Positions 49,391-58,656 are shown, counted from the stretch's first letter. The stretch: 64,000 nucleotides of DNA from JANQNX01 sp040217095 (GCA_965229565.1 OZ245888.1:2542001-2606000); one strand, 5' to 3'. Notes: a model not told the origin generated them from the sequence alone. A program made the numbers and translations.

Positions 49391-50532
49391 TATCCCGTCA
49401 TAGAATCAAAGAATTTCTTAACCCCATCCAGCCATGATGAGGCTTGCGGACTATGCTTGGTACCACCTGACGTCATCTCCGCCTCGAACTGTCGTAACAG
49501 GTCTTTTTGTTTACTGTTCAGCTTGACCGGTGTTTCAACGACGACACGGCATAACAGGTCCCCCTTGGTCGAACTCCTGACCGATCGCACGCCCTTGGAG
49601 CGCAAACGGAACAGTTTGCCACTCTGCGTCTCTGCCGGGATCTTCAGCTTCACCTTGCCATCCAGGGTCGGGACTTCCAGTTCACCGCCGAGTACTGCCG
49701 TGGCAAAACTGATCGGCACATCACAGTACAGGTCAGTACCATCACGCACGAAGATAGGATGATCTTTAACGGTAATGTGTACATATAGATCACCGGCAGG
49801 ACCGTTATTTTCACCAGCTTCACCTTCACCGGATAAACGGATTCGGTCACCGTTATCCACGCCCTCCGGAACCTTGACTGAAATCGTCTTGCTATCGCGA
49901 ACACGTCCCTGGCCATGACAGGTACCACAGGGATCCTTGATGATATTGCCCTGGCCGCGACACTGCGGACAGGTTTGCTGGATAGAGAAGAAACCCTGCT
50001 GCATACGAACCTGGCCGATGCCATTACAGGTGGGGCACTTGGCCGGCGTACTGCCCTTCTTGGCGCCTGAACCATTACAGGTGTCGCACTTAGACATCCT
50101 GGGCACGCGGATCTTTACCGTTGTACCGGCGACTGCATCCTCAAGAGATAATTCCAGGTTATAGCGTAAATCTGCACCGCGATACACGCCGCGATCGCCA
50201 CCGCCGCCGCGACCTCCAGCACCGAAAATATCGCCAAACACGCTATCAAAGATGTCACCAAAACCGGCACCGGAAAAACCACCCGGCCCACCAGCGGCAC
50301 TGGAATCGACACCGGCATGACCGAACTGGTCATAGGCAGCACGTTTTTGACTGTCGGAAAGTACATCATAGGCACTCTGTACTTCCTTGAACTTGTCTAT
50401 AGCCGCTTCATCATCGGGATTACGGTCTGGATGATATTTCATCGCCAGGCGACGATAGGCCTTTTTTATCTCGGCCTCGTCTGCGTTCCTGGATACACCC
50501 AGCACCTCATAGTAATCACGTTTATCTGCCAT
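49390..50532 (-). CDS. dnaJ: Chaperone protein DnaJ
   Basis: The 380-residue protein has a J domain with KYHPDRN (HPD present), a Gly/Phe-rich linker (GGPGGFSGAGFGDIFDSVFGDIFGAGGRGGGGDRG), four CxxCxGxG zinc repeats (CDTCNGSG, CPTCNGIG, CPQCRGQG, CGTCHGQG) and a C-terminal substrate domain. It recruits substrates to DnaK. It is the last gene of the heat-shock operon. Confidence 0.98.
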   Translation of the reverse strand: MADKRDYYEVLGVSRNADEAEIKKAYRRLAMKYHPDRNPDDEAAIDKFKEVQSAYDVLSDSQKRAAYDQFGHAGVDSSAAGGPGGFSGAGFGDIFDSVFGDIFGAGGRGGGGDRGVYRGADLRYNLELSLEDAVAGTTVKIRVPRMSKCDTCNGSGAKKGSTPAKCPTCNGIGQVRMQQGFFSIQQTCPQCRGQGNIIKDPCGTCHGQGRVRDSKTISVKVPEGVDNGDRIRLSGEGEAGENNGPAGDLYVHITVKDHPIFVRDGTDLYCDVPISFATAVLGGELEVPTLDGKVKLKIPAETQSGKLFRLRSKGVRSVRSSTKGDLLCRVVVETPVKLNSKQKDLLRQFEAEMTSGGTKHSPQASSWLDGVKKFFDSMTG

Positions 50533-50590
50533 TTTTATTCTCTGTTATGCCTATTCTTTCTGGGTTCATATACGTTGATTAATACGTAAA

Positions 50591-50625
50591 CGAGCCCGAA
50601 GTGGCTGTTAGCAGCTCCGGGCCCG
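50591..50625 (-). other. Hairpin between dnaK and dnaJ
   Basis: CGGGCCCGGAG and CTTCGGGCTCG make an 11-bp stem (two or three G-T pairs) with a 13-base loop and a short T-tract after it. Such hairpins often lower dnaJ expression relative to dnaK. Confidence 0.65.
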
Positions 50626-50655
50626 TATGTTTGCCATCAGGCGAAAGTAACAGGA

Positions 50656-52587
50656 TTACTTGTCGTCTTTGACTTCTTCAAACTCGGCATCGACCACATC
50701 GTCATCCTTCGATTTGCTCGAGCCACTGTCATCCGACGCCGCAGAGGCTTCGGCTTCAGGTGAAGCCTGCTGTTCAGCATAGGCCTTCTCGGCCAGTTTT
50801 CCGGCAACCTCGGTCAGCTTCGTGGTCTTCTCACTGATCTGATCCTTGTCGTCGGTCTTGATGGCTTCCTCGAGGTCAGCAATGGCGGCCTCAATATCCT
50901 TTTTCTCCTGTTCCTCTACCTTGTCACCCAGGTCCTCCAGTGACTTATTGGTAGCGTGGATCATATTTTCGGCCATGTTGCGCGCCTCCACCAGTTCCTT
51001 GGCCTTGCGGTCTTCCTCGGCATGCGCCTCGGCGTCCTTGACCATCTTGTCGATCTCTTCATCCGATAAACCACTGGATGCCTTGATAACAATGGACTGT
51101 TCCTTACCGGTTGCCTTGTCTTTCGCCGATACATTCAGGATACCGTTTGCATCGATGTCAAAGTTGACCTCGATCTGCGGTACACCACGCGGCGCCGGTG
51201 GAATATCACTCAGGTCAAAACGACCCAGTGACTTGTTACCACTGGCAATCTCGCGTTCACCCTGCAATACATGCACGGTAACCGCCGTCTGGTTATCCTC
51301 GGCTGTTGAAAATACCTGGTTGGCCTTGGTTGGAATCGTGGTGTTCTTGTCGATCAGCTTGGTCATTACGCCACCCATGGTTTCAATACCCAGTGACAGC
51401 GGAGTAACATCCAGCAGCAATACGTCCTTAACGTCGCCACCCAGTACGCCGGCCTGGATAGCAGCACCCACGGCCACGGCCTCATCCGGGTTGACGTCCT
51501 TGCGTGGTTCCTTGCCAAAGAAATCCTGTACTTTTTTCTGGACCATGGGCATACGTGTCTGACCACCGACCAGGATGACATCACTGATCTCTGATGTGGA
51601 CAGGCCGGCATCCTTCAACGCGACCTTGCAAGGCTCAATAGTGCGATCCACCAACGCTTCTACCAGTGATTCAAGCTTGGCACGTGACATTTTCAGGTTC
51701 ATGTGTTTCGGGCCAGTCGCATCCGCCGTGATATAAGGCAGGTTGATGTCCGTTTGCTGGCTTGATGAAAGTTCGATCTTGGCCTTTTCTGCGGCTTCTT
51801 TAAGACGCTGTAATGCCAACGGGTCGCTGTGCAAGTCAACACCGTGTTCTTTCTTGAACTCGTCACACAGGTAATCAATGATGCGCAGGTCAAAATCTTC
51901 ACCACCGAGGAAGGTATCACCGTTTGTGGATAACACTTCAAACTGGTGTTCGCCATCAACCTCGGCAATCTCGATTATAGATACGTCGAAGGTACCGCCA
52001 CCCAGGTCGAAGACAGCGATCTTGGCATCGCCACGCTTCTTGTCCATACCATAGGCCAGCGAAGCCGCGGTCGGCTCGTTGATAATACGGCGAACGTTGA
52101 GACCGGCAATCTTGCCCGCATCCTTGGTCGCCTGGCGCTGTGAGTCATTGAAGTAAGCTGGTACCGTGATGACAGCCTCGGTCACTTCCTCACCGAGATA
52201 GTCCTCGGCGGTTTTCTTCATCTTCATCAAGACCCGGGCAGATACCTCGGGTGGGGCCATTTTCTTGCCCTTGGCTTCAACCCAGGCATCGCCGTTGTCG
52301 GCCTTCACGATCTTGAAGGGTACAAACTTGATATCTTTCTGTACGGTATCTTCTTCGAAACGACGACCTATCAGGCGCTTGACACCATAGAGCGTGTTAT
52401 TCGGGTTCGTGACTGACTGGCGCTTGGCAGATTGACCCACCAGGATCTCATCATCATCCGTGTAGGCGACGATGGATGGCGTGGTCCTGGCACCCTCGCT
52501 GTTTTCAATTACCTTGGGCTTGCCGCCTTCCAGAACGGCAACACAGGAATTTGTTGTGCCCAGGTCTATACCGATTATCTTACCCAT
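50656..52587 (-). CDS. dnaK: Chaperone protein DnaK (Hsp70)
   Basis: The 643-residue protein has the ATPase domain with GIDLGTTNSCVAVLEG, IINEPTAASLAYG and DLGGGTFDVSI, the substrate-binding domain with LLLDVTPLSLGIET and an acidic C-terminal tail ending EFEEVKDDK. It is the central folding chaperone. It is 109 bp after grpE on the same strand; no separate CIRCE element precedes it, so it depends on the hrcA promoter or an unseen internal one. Confidence 0.99.
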   Translation of the reverse strand: MGKIIGIDLGTTNSCVAVLEGGKPKVIENSEGARTTPSIVAYTDDDEILVGQSAKRQSVTNPNNTLYGVKRLIGRRFEEDTVQKDIKFVPFKIVKADNGDAWVEAKGKKMAPPEVSARVLMKMKKTAEDYLGEEVTEAVITVPAYFNDSQRQATKDAGKIAGLNVRRIINEPTAASLAYGMDKKRGDAKIAVFDLGGGTFDVSIIEIAEVDGEHQFEVLSTNGDTFLGGEDFDLRIIDYLCDEFKKEHGVDLHSDPLALQRLKEAAEKAKIELSSSQQTDINLPYITADATGPKHMNLKMSRAKLESLVEALVDRTIEPCKVALKDAGLSTSEISDVILVGGQTRMPMVQKKVQDFFGKEPRKDVNPDEAVAVGAAIQAGVLGGDVKDVLLLDVTPLSLGIETMGGVMTKLIDKNTTIPTKANQVFSTAEDNQTAVTVHVLQGEREIASGNKSLGRFDLSDIPPAPRGVPQIEVNFDIDANGILNVSAKDKATGKEQSIVIKASSGLSDEEIDKMVKDAEAHAEEDRKAKELVEARNMAENMIHATNKSLEDLGDKVEEQEKKDIEAAIADLEEAIKTDDKDQISEKTTKLTEVAGKLAEKAYAEQQASPEAEASAASDDSGSSKSKDDDVVDAEFEEVKDDK

Positions 52588-52696
52588 TAATATTCTCCAA
52601 AATCTTTAACTATCTGTTTATCCAGTTATTTATTTAAAACTCTAATTAATCTCATAGATGAGGGTGGCAGCTGTAATTTCAAGAGTTTGCAGGTAA

Positions 52697-53296
52697 TTAT
52701 TTCGCTACCATGACCATGGCGGGTCTTACCAGGCGCCCATTTAACTCGTAGCCTTTCTGCATCACGGTCACCACGGTCCCTGCTTCCTTGCCCTCAATTT
52801 CCTGCATGGACACTGCTTCATGTTGTTCAGGGTTGAATTTTTCGCCCTCGGGTGCGATTTGCTTGACCCCGAATTTCTCCAGGGCGGAAAGAAACATCTT
52901 CAGGGTGAGCTGCATGCCTTCCAGTAACTCCTTGTTATCGTCTTTACCCTCGGCAGCGGACATGCCGAGCTCCAGGCTATCGACGATGGGGAGCAGTTCA
53001 TTAACGAATTTCTCCAGGGCATACTTATGGGCGTTCTCGATATCGCGCGTCGTTCTCTTGCGCAGGTTTTCCATTTCGGCCTGGGCCCTCAGCGCCAGGT
53101 CCATGTTGGTCTTTGCCTGCTCGCGTTCCTTGTCCAGTTCGCTGCGCAGAGTCTCTATTTCGTCCGCTGCAGCGGCTTCGCCCTCAACTTCCGGCGTGTC
53201 CTGCACTTCGGCGGTCGCCGCGTCGTTTACTGCCTTTTCCTGTTGATCCTGCTGGCCGGTTTCTGCCTGCAAGGTTTCGTTTTCCTGCCCTGACAT
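52697..53296 (-). CDS. grpE: Nucleotide exchange factor GrpE
   Basis: The 199-residue protein has an acidic, disordered N-terminus, a long helix with MENLRKRTTRDIENAHKYALEKFVNELLPIVDSLE, and a C-terminal beta domain ending GYELNGRLVRPAMVMVAK. It releases ADP from DnaK. It lies between hrcA and dnaK in the standard operon order. Confidence 0.98.
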   Translation of the reverse strand: MSGQENETLQAETGQQDQQEKAVNDAATAEVQDTPEVEGEAAAADEIETLRSELDKEREQAKTNMDLALRAQAEMENLRKRTTRDIENAHKYALEKFVNELLPIVDSLELGMSAAEGKDDNKELLEGMQLTLKMFLSALEKFGVKQIAPEGEKFNPEQHEAVSMQEIEGKEAGTVVTVMQKGYELNGRLVRPAMVMVAK

Positions 53297-53367
53297 AAAT
53301 ATCCTCTACTGAAAATAAGACATAAGAACCCCTGTGCCTTTCGACACCTGAATTCTATTTATTGGGT

Positions 53368-54423
53368 TTAATTCTTGGAATTCAAGGCTACCCCGAGCAT
53401 TTTAGCGGTAATATCCACGATGGGTATAACCCGGTCGTATTGCATACGCGTGGGACCGATAACGCCGAGGACGCCAAGTATTTCGCCATCAACTTCGTAA
53501 GGGGAAGTCACGACACTGCAATTATCGAACACATCGTAACCGGACTCCTCACCGATGAAGATCTGGATACCCTTGGCATTGATTGCCTGTTCAAGTAAAT
53601 GCAGGATATCGCGTTTCTGGTTGAATGTTTCAAACAGCTTTTTAAGTTTGTCGACATTACAAAGTTCTGCCACATCCATGAGGTTGGTCTGGCCTGAAAA
53701 CAGCAGGTCCTCGCGGACACTCTCATTGTTGCTGAAGGCGTGCTGAGCCACTTCGATGGCGGTCTGCATCAGGCTATTGACCTCGTCCTTCATCTTCTGC
53801 ATTTCATCGATGATGGACTTCCTGACCTGGGTTAACTCCTTGCCGGCAAATAATTCATTCAGGTAGTTGGAAACCTGCTGCAATTCAGACGCACTGTAAC
53901 TTTTTGCCGTGTCGATAATACGGTTCTGAATCTCGCGGTCATTCACTATCATGATCACCAGTATCTTGTTGGCTGACAGAGAAATGAATTCGATGTGCTG
54001 TAGTATCGATTTACTGGTTCGTGGCAACATCACAACACCGGCCAGCCGCGTGATATCCGATAGCATATTGGAGGTCCGTTTCATCAGTTCGGACAGGTCC
54101 CCGTCCGGTGCCAGGCCGCGCGCGATTTGCTCGACCTCGGCTGACTGCAGGTTATTTATTCGCAACAGGTTATCAACAAACAGTCGGTAACCCTTGGCAG
54201 TCGGCACCCGGCCGGCCGAGGTATGGGGGGATTGCAACAAGCCCAGGTCTTCCAGGTCAGCCATGACATTTCTGATAGTGGCCGGGCTCAGGTTCAGGTC
54301 AGAATCCTTGGCCAGTGTCCGTGAGCCAACCGGTTGACCGTCCTCGATAAAATGCTCTACCAGCACCTTGAAAAGGCGCAGGCTGCGCTCGGAAAGCTGG
54401 GAAGAATCTAGACTGGCAACCAT
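53368..54423 (-). CDS. hrcA: Heat-inducible transcription repressor HrcA
   Basis: The 351-residue protein has an N-terminal winged helix (SERSLRLFKVLVEHFIEDGQPVGSRTLAKDSDLNLSPATIRNVMADLEDLGLL) and an HrcA GAF-like domain with IGEESGYDVFDNCSVVTSPYEVDGEILGVLGVIGPTRMQYDRVIPIV. It represses the operon by binding CIRCE, a copy of which lies 37 bp upstream. An ATG at 54423 is preferred to a TTG at 54435. HrcA control is less common in gammaproteobacteria than sigma-32 alone. Confidence 0.97.
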   Translation of the reverse strand: MVASLDSSQLSERSLRLFKVLVEHFIEDGQPVGSRTLAKDSDLNLSPATIRNVMADLEDLGLLQSPHTSAGRVPTAKGYRLFVDNLLRINNLQSAEVEQIARGLAPDGDLSELMKRTSNMLSDITRLAGVVMLPRTSKSILQHIEFISLSANKILVIMIVNDREIQNRIIDTAKSYSASELQQVSNYLNELFAGKELTQVRKSIIDEMQKMKDEVNSLMQTAIEVAQHAFSNNESVREDLLFSGQTNLMDVAELCNVDKLKKLFETFNQKRDILHLLEQAINAKGIQIFIGEESGYDVFDNCSVVTSPYEVDGEILGVLGVIGPTRMQYDRVIPIVDITAKMLGVALNSKN

Positions 54424-54456
54424 GATAAAAATCAACAGATCAAAGTATTACAAAGG

Positions 54457-54485
54457 AATTTAGCACTCTAGACCTGAGAGTGCAA
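54457..54485 (-). promoter_or_regulatory. Sigma-70-type promoter of the hrcA operon
   Basis: On the minus strand TTGCAC, 17 bp, TAAATT. CIRCE arms overlap both hexamers, so bound HrcA should block RNA polymerase. Confidence 0.7.
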
Positions 54486-54486
54486 A
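54460..54486. promoter_or_regulatory. CIRCE operator (HrcA-binding inverted repeat)
   Basis: TTAGCACTC-N9-GAGTGCAAA compared with the consensus TTAGCACTC-N9-GAGTGCTAA: 17 of 18 arm bases match, and the spacer is exactly nine bases. Confidence 0.95.
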
Positions 54487-54595
54487 AGATGTCAGAAAAT
54501 TCCCCTAAACCGACTCTGTCCGTATTGCGAAGTATTTTGGAGAGGCTCAAAGAGCATGATATGTTTGCCCCATTCAAATAAAAAGAGCCAGCTAA

Positions 54596-55459
54596 ATGTT
54601 TAAACGGATTGGACTTATCACCAACTCGGGGGTCAGGGCCGTCAGGGATACCCTGGCCGAGTTGCTGGACTATTTTTCGGACCGCGAAAACGAACTCGTG
54701 TTGGATAACTGCTGTGCCGAGCTGGTTGACGCCAGCGATTTCAAGGTGGTGGATAAAAAAGAGCTCGGCAAGCATTGTGACCTGGCGATTGCCATTGGTG
54801 GCGATGGCACCATGCTGATGGCCGCCCATTTACTCTGCGACGATAAGGTACCCTTACTTGGTATCAATATGGGACACGTCGGCTTCCTGTCAGATATCCC
54901 CGCGGACGCTATTGCCCACAACCTGGATGCCATACTAAACGGCGACTACGTGGAAGACGTGCGCTTCCTTTTGCGAGGCCAGGTATTCCGTGATGGTGCC
55001 TGCATCCTTGAAGACTATGCCCTCAACGACGTGATTATCCAGAAGTGGAATATTGCGCGGCTCGTGCAACTGGAAACTTTTGTTAACGGGGCGTTCGTAC
55101 ATCGACACCGGTCTGACGGGCTGATCGTGGCTACCCCTACCGGTTCAACGGCGTATGCATTATCCGGCGGCGGCCCGGTAGTACACCCGGCACTGGATGC
55201 ACTGGTACTGGTTCCCATTTGCCCGCACTCATTGACCAACCGACCTATCGTGGTCAATGGTGATAGCAACGTCGAGGTAGTGGTTGGCACGCGCGAAATT
55301 GACCAGGCCAGGCTGACCTTCGATGGCGATATCAAGCTTGAGCTCGCACCCAGCGATCGCATTGTAATCAAGAAAAAGGATAGAAAGATCCACCTGATTC
55401 ATCCGCCAGACCATGATCAGTTTCATATACTTCGCGAAAAGCTTCACTGGAGTAAGTAA
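54596..55459 (+). CDS. nadK: NAD kinase
   Basis: The 287-residue enzyme has the ATP-binding GGDGTMLMAA motif, the NMGHVGFLSD segment and DGLIVATPTGSTAYALSGGGPVVHP, the NAD site. It makes NADP. It is divergent from the hrcA operon and upstream of recN, a standard gammaproteobacterial neighbourhood. A structured repeat starts right after its stop. Confidence 0.97.
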   Translation: MFKRIGLITNSGVRAVRDTLAELLDYFSDRENELVLDNCCAELVDASDFKVVDKKELGKHCDLAIAIGGDGTMLMAAHLLCDDKVPLLGINMGHVGFLSDIPADAIAHNLDAILNGDYVEDVRFLLRGQVFRDGACILEDYALNDVIIQKWNIARLVQLETFVNGAFVHRHRSDGLIVATPTGSTAYALSGGGPVVHPALDALVLVPICPHSLTNRPIVVNGDSNVEVVVGTREIDQARLTFDGDIKLELAPSDRIVIKKKDRKIHLIHPPDHDQFHILREKLHWSK

Positions 55460-55460
55460 G

Positions 55461-55680
55461 AGAGCCCCGGGAATGCACTTTTCTAGCTATAACTTCGTCA
55501 AGCCAGTGCTCAAGTCCCCATGTATTAGTTATACATTGCGACTTTCGGCTTTGGCTTCCTGCGTCGCTCTCGGTCTCCGTTCCAGACTCGACCATACCGA
55601 TTACATCCTTGTAATCGTACCTCCTGCATCCATGCAGTCGTGTGCGCAGCCCTTCCTCGCTCTAACAAAAAAATCACTAT
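55461..55680 (+). repeat. 3'-UTR structured repeat, copy 4 (after nadK, long form)
   Basis: It starts 1-2 bp after the nadK stop. In gene direction it has GCACTTTTCTAGCTATAACTTCGTCA, then an expanded centre with further dyads (CGATTACA / TGTAATCG), then CTTCCTCGCTCTAAC at the far end. Block order and position match copies 1-3, but the insert is about 100 nt longer, so membership is less certain. Confidence 0.5.
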
Positions 55681-55699
55681 TTGCGGAGGCACTCTTGCC

Positions 55700-57361
55700 T
55701 TGCTACGACAATTAGTAATAAATAATCTAGCTGTTATTGATAAGCTGGACCTGGAGTTCGATGCCGGCATGACGGTATTCACCGGCGAGACCGGGGCCGG
55801 AAAATCCATCCTGCTGGATGCCATCGGTTTGATACTTGGTGACCGGGCTGATACCTCGTTCATACGCGGCGGAGCCGACAAGGCCGATATTACCGCCGTA
55901 TTTTCACTCGCCAACCTGCCCGAGGTCCGAACGCTACTGGATGAACTGGAAATAGATAGTGATGATGAGCTGTTTATTCGTCGGGTAGTCAGCAACGACG
56001 GGCGCTCACGTGCATATATTAATGGCCAACCGGTACCGATACAGGCGTTGCGTGACCTTGGGATCCACCTGGTGGATATCTTTGGGCAGCATGCACATCA
56101 ATCGCTGTCACATACAAAGATGCAGCGCCAGTTACTGGATGAATTTGGCGAATACCATGAATGCCTGGCCACAGTCGGCAAGCTCTACCACGAGTGGAAA
56201 GACATCAATCACCAGCTGCAACAAATGCAAACCGGCGGAGAGGATTACGAGGCCAGGCTGACGCTGTTGCGCTACCAGATCGAGGAACTGAATGAACTCG
56301 GCATGACCGACGATGAATATGCCTCACTGGATGAAAAGCAGAAACGGCTGGCCCACTCGCAGCAACTGCTTGAGGCATGTCAGACAGCGTTATCAGAACT
56401 CAAGGATTCAGACGCCGCGATTGATGATCGTATAGGTTTATATCAGCGTAAGTTCGAAGACCTGACCCGGCTGGACGCATCGTTAAAGAACATTGCCGAG
56501 ATACTCAACAATGCCTGTATCCAGATTGATGAAGCCGCTGCCGAATTACGGGACTATATCGATCATATTGATAACGACAACTCGGCGTTAAGCGAAGTTG
56601 AGAAACGCCTGAATCGCTACCATGACCTCGCCCGTAAACATCGGGTGAAGCCGGAGACACTGGTTACACACCTGCAAGCCCTGCAGCAGGAACTGGATAA
56701 GCTCGAGCATGGGCAGGAACACCGGGAAGAACTGTTGGTACGTCAGCAAAAGGTCACTGATGAGTATTTCAAACAGGCCCTGGTATTAAGCAAGCAGCGG
56801 CAAAAAACAGCCAATCATCTCGCGCAATCGGTAACTGAAAAAATGCATGAGTTGGGTATGGGCGGTGAATTCACTATCGAGGTAGCCGCCATCAATGACA
56901 CCACTCCACGGTTTCAGGGAATGGATAATATAAACTTCCTGGTTTCCACCAACCCGGGGCAACCTTCCAGGCCGCTGGGCAAGGTCGCCTCCGGTGGCGA
57001 GTTATCGCGACTCAGTCTAGCCATCCAGATCATTGGCTCCAGTGACAGTGGCGTGCCCACGTTGATTTTCGACGAGGTCGATACCGGTATCAGCGGTGGT
57101 ATTGCGGAGGTAGTGGGACGTCTGTTACACAGCCTTGCCAGGCACAGGCAAATATTCTGTGTAACTCACCTTGCCCAGGTCGCCTCCTGTGGCAACCAGC
57201 ATTTCCGTGTCAGCAAGGACACGCAGGGGAAACAAACCTATACCAGTGTTGAGGTACTCGACCGCGCACAGCGCATTGACGAGGTGGCACGTATGCTGGC
57301 CGGGCTGACCATTACCACGGAAAGCCGGGCCAACGCGGAAAAGATGCTAGAAGCTGTGTAA
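55700..57361 (+). CDS. recN: DNA repair protein RecN
   Basis: The 553-residue SMC-like ATPase has Walker A GETGAGKSILLDAIG, a central coiled coil (about 160-360), a signature motif KVASGGELSRLSLAI and Walker B PTLIFDEVDTGISGGIAEVVG. It acts at double-strand breaks. I use the TTG at 55700 (MLRQLVINNLAVIDKLDLEF) because GGAGG is 10 bases upstream and family proteins begin here. The longer frame runs through the repeat. No clear LexA site is visible. Confidence 0.95.
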   Translation: MLRQLVINNLAVIDKLDLEFDAGMTVFTGETGAGKSILLDAIGLILGDRADTSFIRGGADKADITAVFSLANLPEVRTLLDELEIDSDDELFIRRVVSNDGRSRAYINGQPVPIQALRDLGIHLVDIFGQHAHQSLSHTKMQRQLLDEFGEYHECLATVGKLYHEWKDINHQLQQMQTGGEDYEARLTLLRYQIEELNELGMTDDEYASLDEKQKRLAHSQQLLEACQTALSELKDSDAAIDDRIGLYQRKFEDLTRLDASLKNIAEILNNACIQIDEAAAELRDYIDHIDNDNSALSEVEKRLNRYHDLARKHRVKPETLVTHLQALQQELDKLEHGQEHREELLVRQQKVTDEYFKQALVLSKQRQKTANHLAQSVTEKMHELGMGGEFTIEVAAINDTTPRFQGMDNINFLVSTNPGQPSRPLGKVASGGELSRLSLAIQIIGSSDSGVPTLIFDEVDTGISGGIAEVVGRLLHSLARHRQIFCVTHLAQVASCGNQHFRVSKDTQGKQTYTSVEVLDRAQRIDEVARMLAGLTITTESRANAEKMLEAV

Positions 57362-57370
57362 CCGCCGGAA

Positions 57371-57772
57371 TTACTGCTTGGGTTTAACGTATAGCACCAG
57401 GCTGTGATCGACCAGGTTAAACCCGTGTTTGCTGGCAATTTCCTTTTGCAGGCGCTCAATATCTTCATTATGAAACTCCACCACCTGCCCAGTTTCCATG
57501 CATACCATATGGTCGTGATGTTCGCCGCGGTCGATTTCAAACACGGAATGCCCCGAATCAAAATTATGGCGGATCACAAGACCCGCTGATTCAAACTGGG
57601 TGAGTACCCGGTACACGGTCGCCAGGCCCACTTCCTCACCTGCTTCAAGCAGTGTCTTGTAGACGTCTTCGGCACTCATGTGCGGCTCTTCGGAATCTTC
57701 CAGGATCTCGAGTATCCTGATTCTGGGCAAGGTCGCCTTGAGACCAGCTTTCTTTAAATCGATTGCTTCCAA
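57371..57772 (-). CDS. fur: Ferric uptake regulator Fur
   Basis: The 133-residue protein has a winged helix (LKKAGLKATLPRIRILEILEDSEEPHMSAEDVYKTL) and the dimer/metal domain with GEHHDHMVCMETGQVVEFHNEDIE. The usual second cysteine of CxxC is replaced (CMETG), as in several pseudomonad-type Fur proteins. It represses iron genes when Fe2+ is bound. It starts at TTG with GGAGG 6 bases upstream. It is convergent with recN and divergent from bamE, a well-conserved arrangement. Confidence 0.96.
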   Translation of the reverse strand: MEAIDLKKAGLKATLPRIRILEILEDSEEPHMSAEDVYKTLLEAGEEVGLATVYRVLTQFESAGLVIRHNFDSGHSVFEIDRGEHHDHMVCMETGQVVEFHNEDIERLQKEIASKHGFNLVDHSLVLYVKPKQ

Positions 57773-57818
57773 GATTGCCTCCGGATCAGCTGTTTCGTGT
57801 AGATACGAATAGGCTGAG

Positions 57819-57836
57819 TATAATGTAAATGAGAAT
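57819..57836. promoter_or_regulatory. Candidate Fur box in the fur-bamE region
   Basis: Three adjacent hexamers TATAAT-GTAAAT-GAGAAT match the GATAAT repeat model at 5, 4 and 5 of 6 positions. The site is between the divergent fur and bamE starts and would allow autoregulation. TATAAT also could be a -10 box. Confidence 0.4.
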
Positions 57837-57905
57837 AAATGTCGTTGAGGAAATGGGGTCCAGCAGGTATGCTCCCGTTAATTCCAGTAATTTCCCGTAT
57901 CACCA

Positions 57906-58370
57906 ATGAAACGTTGTCTGACTATCCTGCTTTTCCTGTTCGCTACTACCGCCTGCACCCGCAGTTTCGATGGTGGTTACAATATGCCGCTGCTGTACAA
58001 GATCGATGTACAGCAGGGAAATGTCATCGAACAGGAAATGCTGGACAAGCTGAAGCCCGGTATGGATAAGGAACAGGTGCAATTCATCATGGGCACACCG
58101 GTCATTGTTGATCCGTTTCATAGTGAACGCTGGGAATATGTTTACAGCTACCAGGAAGGCGGTGGTGTCAGGGAACAGCGCCATATCACTCTGCACTTCA
58201 ATGACAATAAATTATCCCATGTAACCGGCGATGTTGAGCCCGCCAAATATCGCCGCTCCCCGACTGACATCGTCACGGGTGACGACACCGTAGTTGTTCC
58301 GGAGGGCAGCAGGAAGAAGAAGGGCTTTTTTGGCCGTCTCTGGGACAGCATTACGCCCGGCGGCGACTAG
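57906..58370 (+). CDS. bamE: Outer membrane protein assembly factor BamE (SmpA/OmlA)
   Basis: The 154-residue lipoprotein has a lipobox (LFATTACTRS) and the BamE domain with LYKIDVQQGNVIEQEMLDKLKPGMDKEQVQFIMGTPVIVDPF and RWEYVYSYQEGG. It is a lipoprotein of the BAM complex that inserts beta-barrels in the outer membrane. It is divergent from fur, as in many gammaproteobacteria. The C-terminal tail is basic (GSRKKKGFFGRLWDSI). Confidence 0.95.
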   Translation: MKRCLTILLFLFATTACTRSFDGGYNMPLLYKIDVQQGNVIEQEMLDKLKPGMDKEQVQFIMGTPVIVDPFHSERWEYVYSYQEGGGVREQRHITLHFNDNKLSHVTGDVEPAKYRRSPTDIVTGDDTVVVPEGSRKKKGFFGRLWDSITPGGD

Positions 58371-58374
58371 CCGG

Positions 58375-58656
58375 TTACTTCCGGGCCCGTTTGCGTCTGG
58401 CTTCCTTGGGGTCGGCCTTTAGCGGTCGATATATCTCCACTCGGTCTCCGGTATGCACCTCGTCATCGAGTTCGCGTAACTCGTTATAAATACCCACTTT
58501 TCCATGTTCCAGGTCAATTTCCGGGCACTGTTGCAACAAGCCTGATTGCTGGATGACTTCCCGGATCGTTGCCCCTGCCGGGACATGCAGGTTTAGCACC
58601 TTCTGTGTATCCGGTTTGATATAGACGATCTCAATCGTGATACTAGCGTTGACCAT
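58375..58656 (-). CDS. rnfH: RnfH family ubiquitin-fold protein
   Basis: The protein is about 93 residues: ITIEIVYIKPDTQKVLNLHVPAGATIREVIQQSGLL and VGIYNELRELDDEVHTGDRVEIYRPLKADPKEARRKRA. This is the RnfH/UPF0125 beta-grasp pattern. Function is unsettled. It overlaps the 3' end of ratA by 14 bp, the usual ratA-rnfH pairing. I use the ATG at 58656. Confidence 0.92.
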   Translation of the reverse strand: MVNASITIEIVYIKPDTQKVLNLHVPAGATIREVIQQSGLLQQCPEIDLEHGKVGIYNELRELDDEVHTGDRVEIYRPLKADPKEARRKRARK

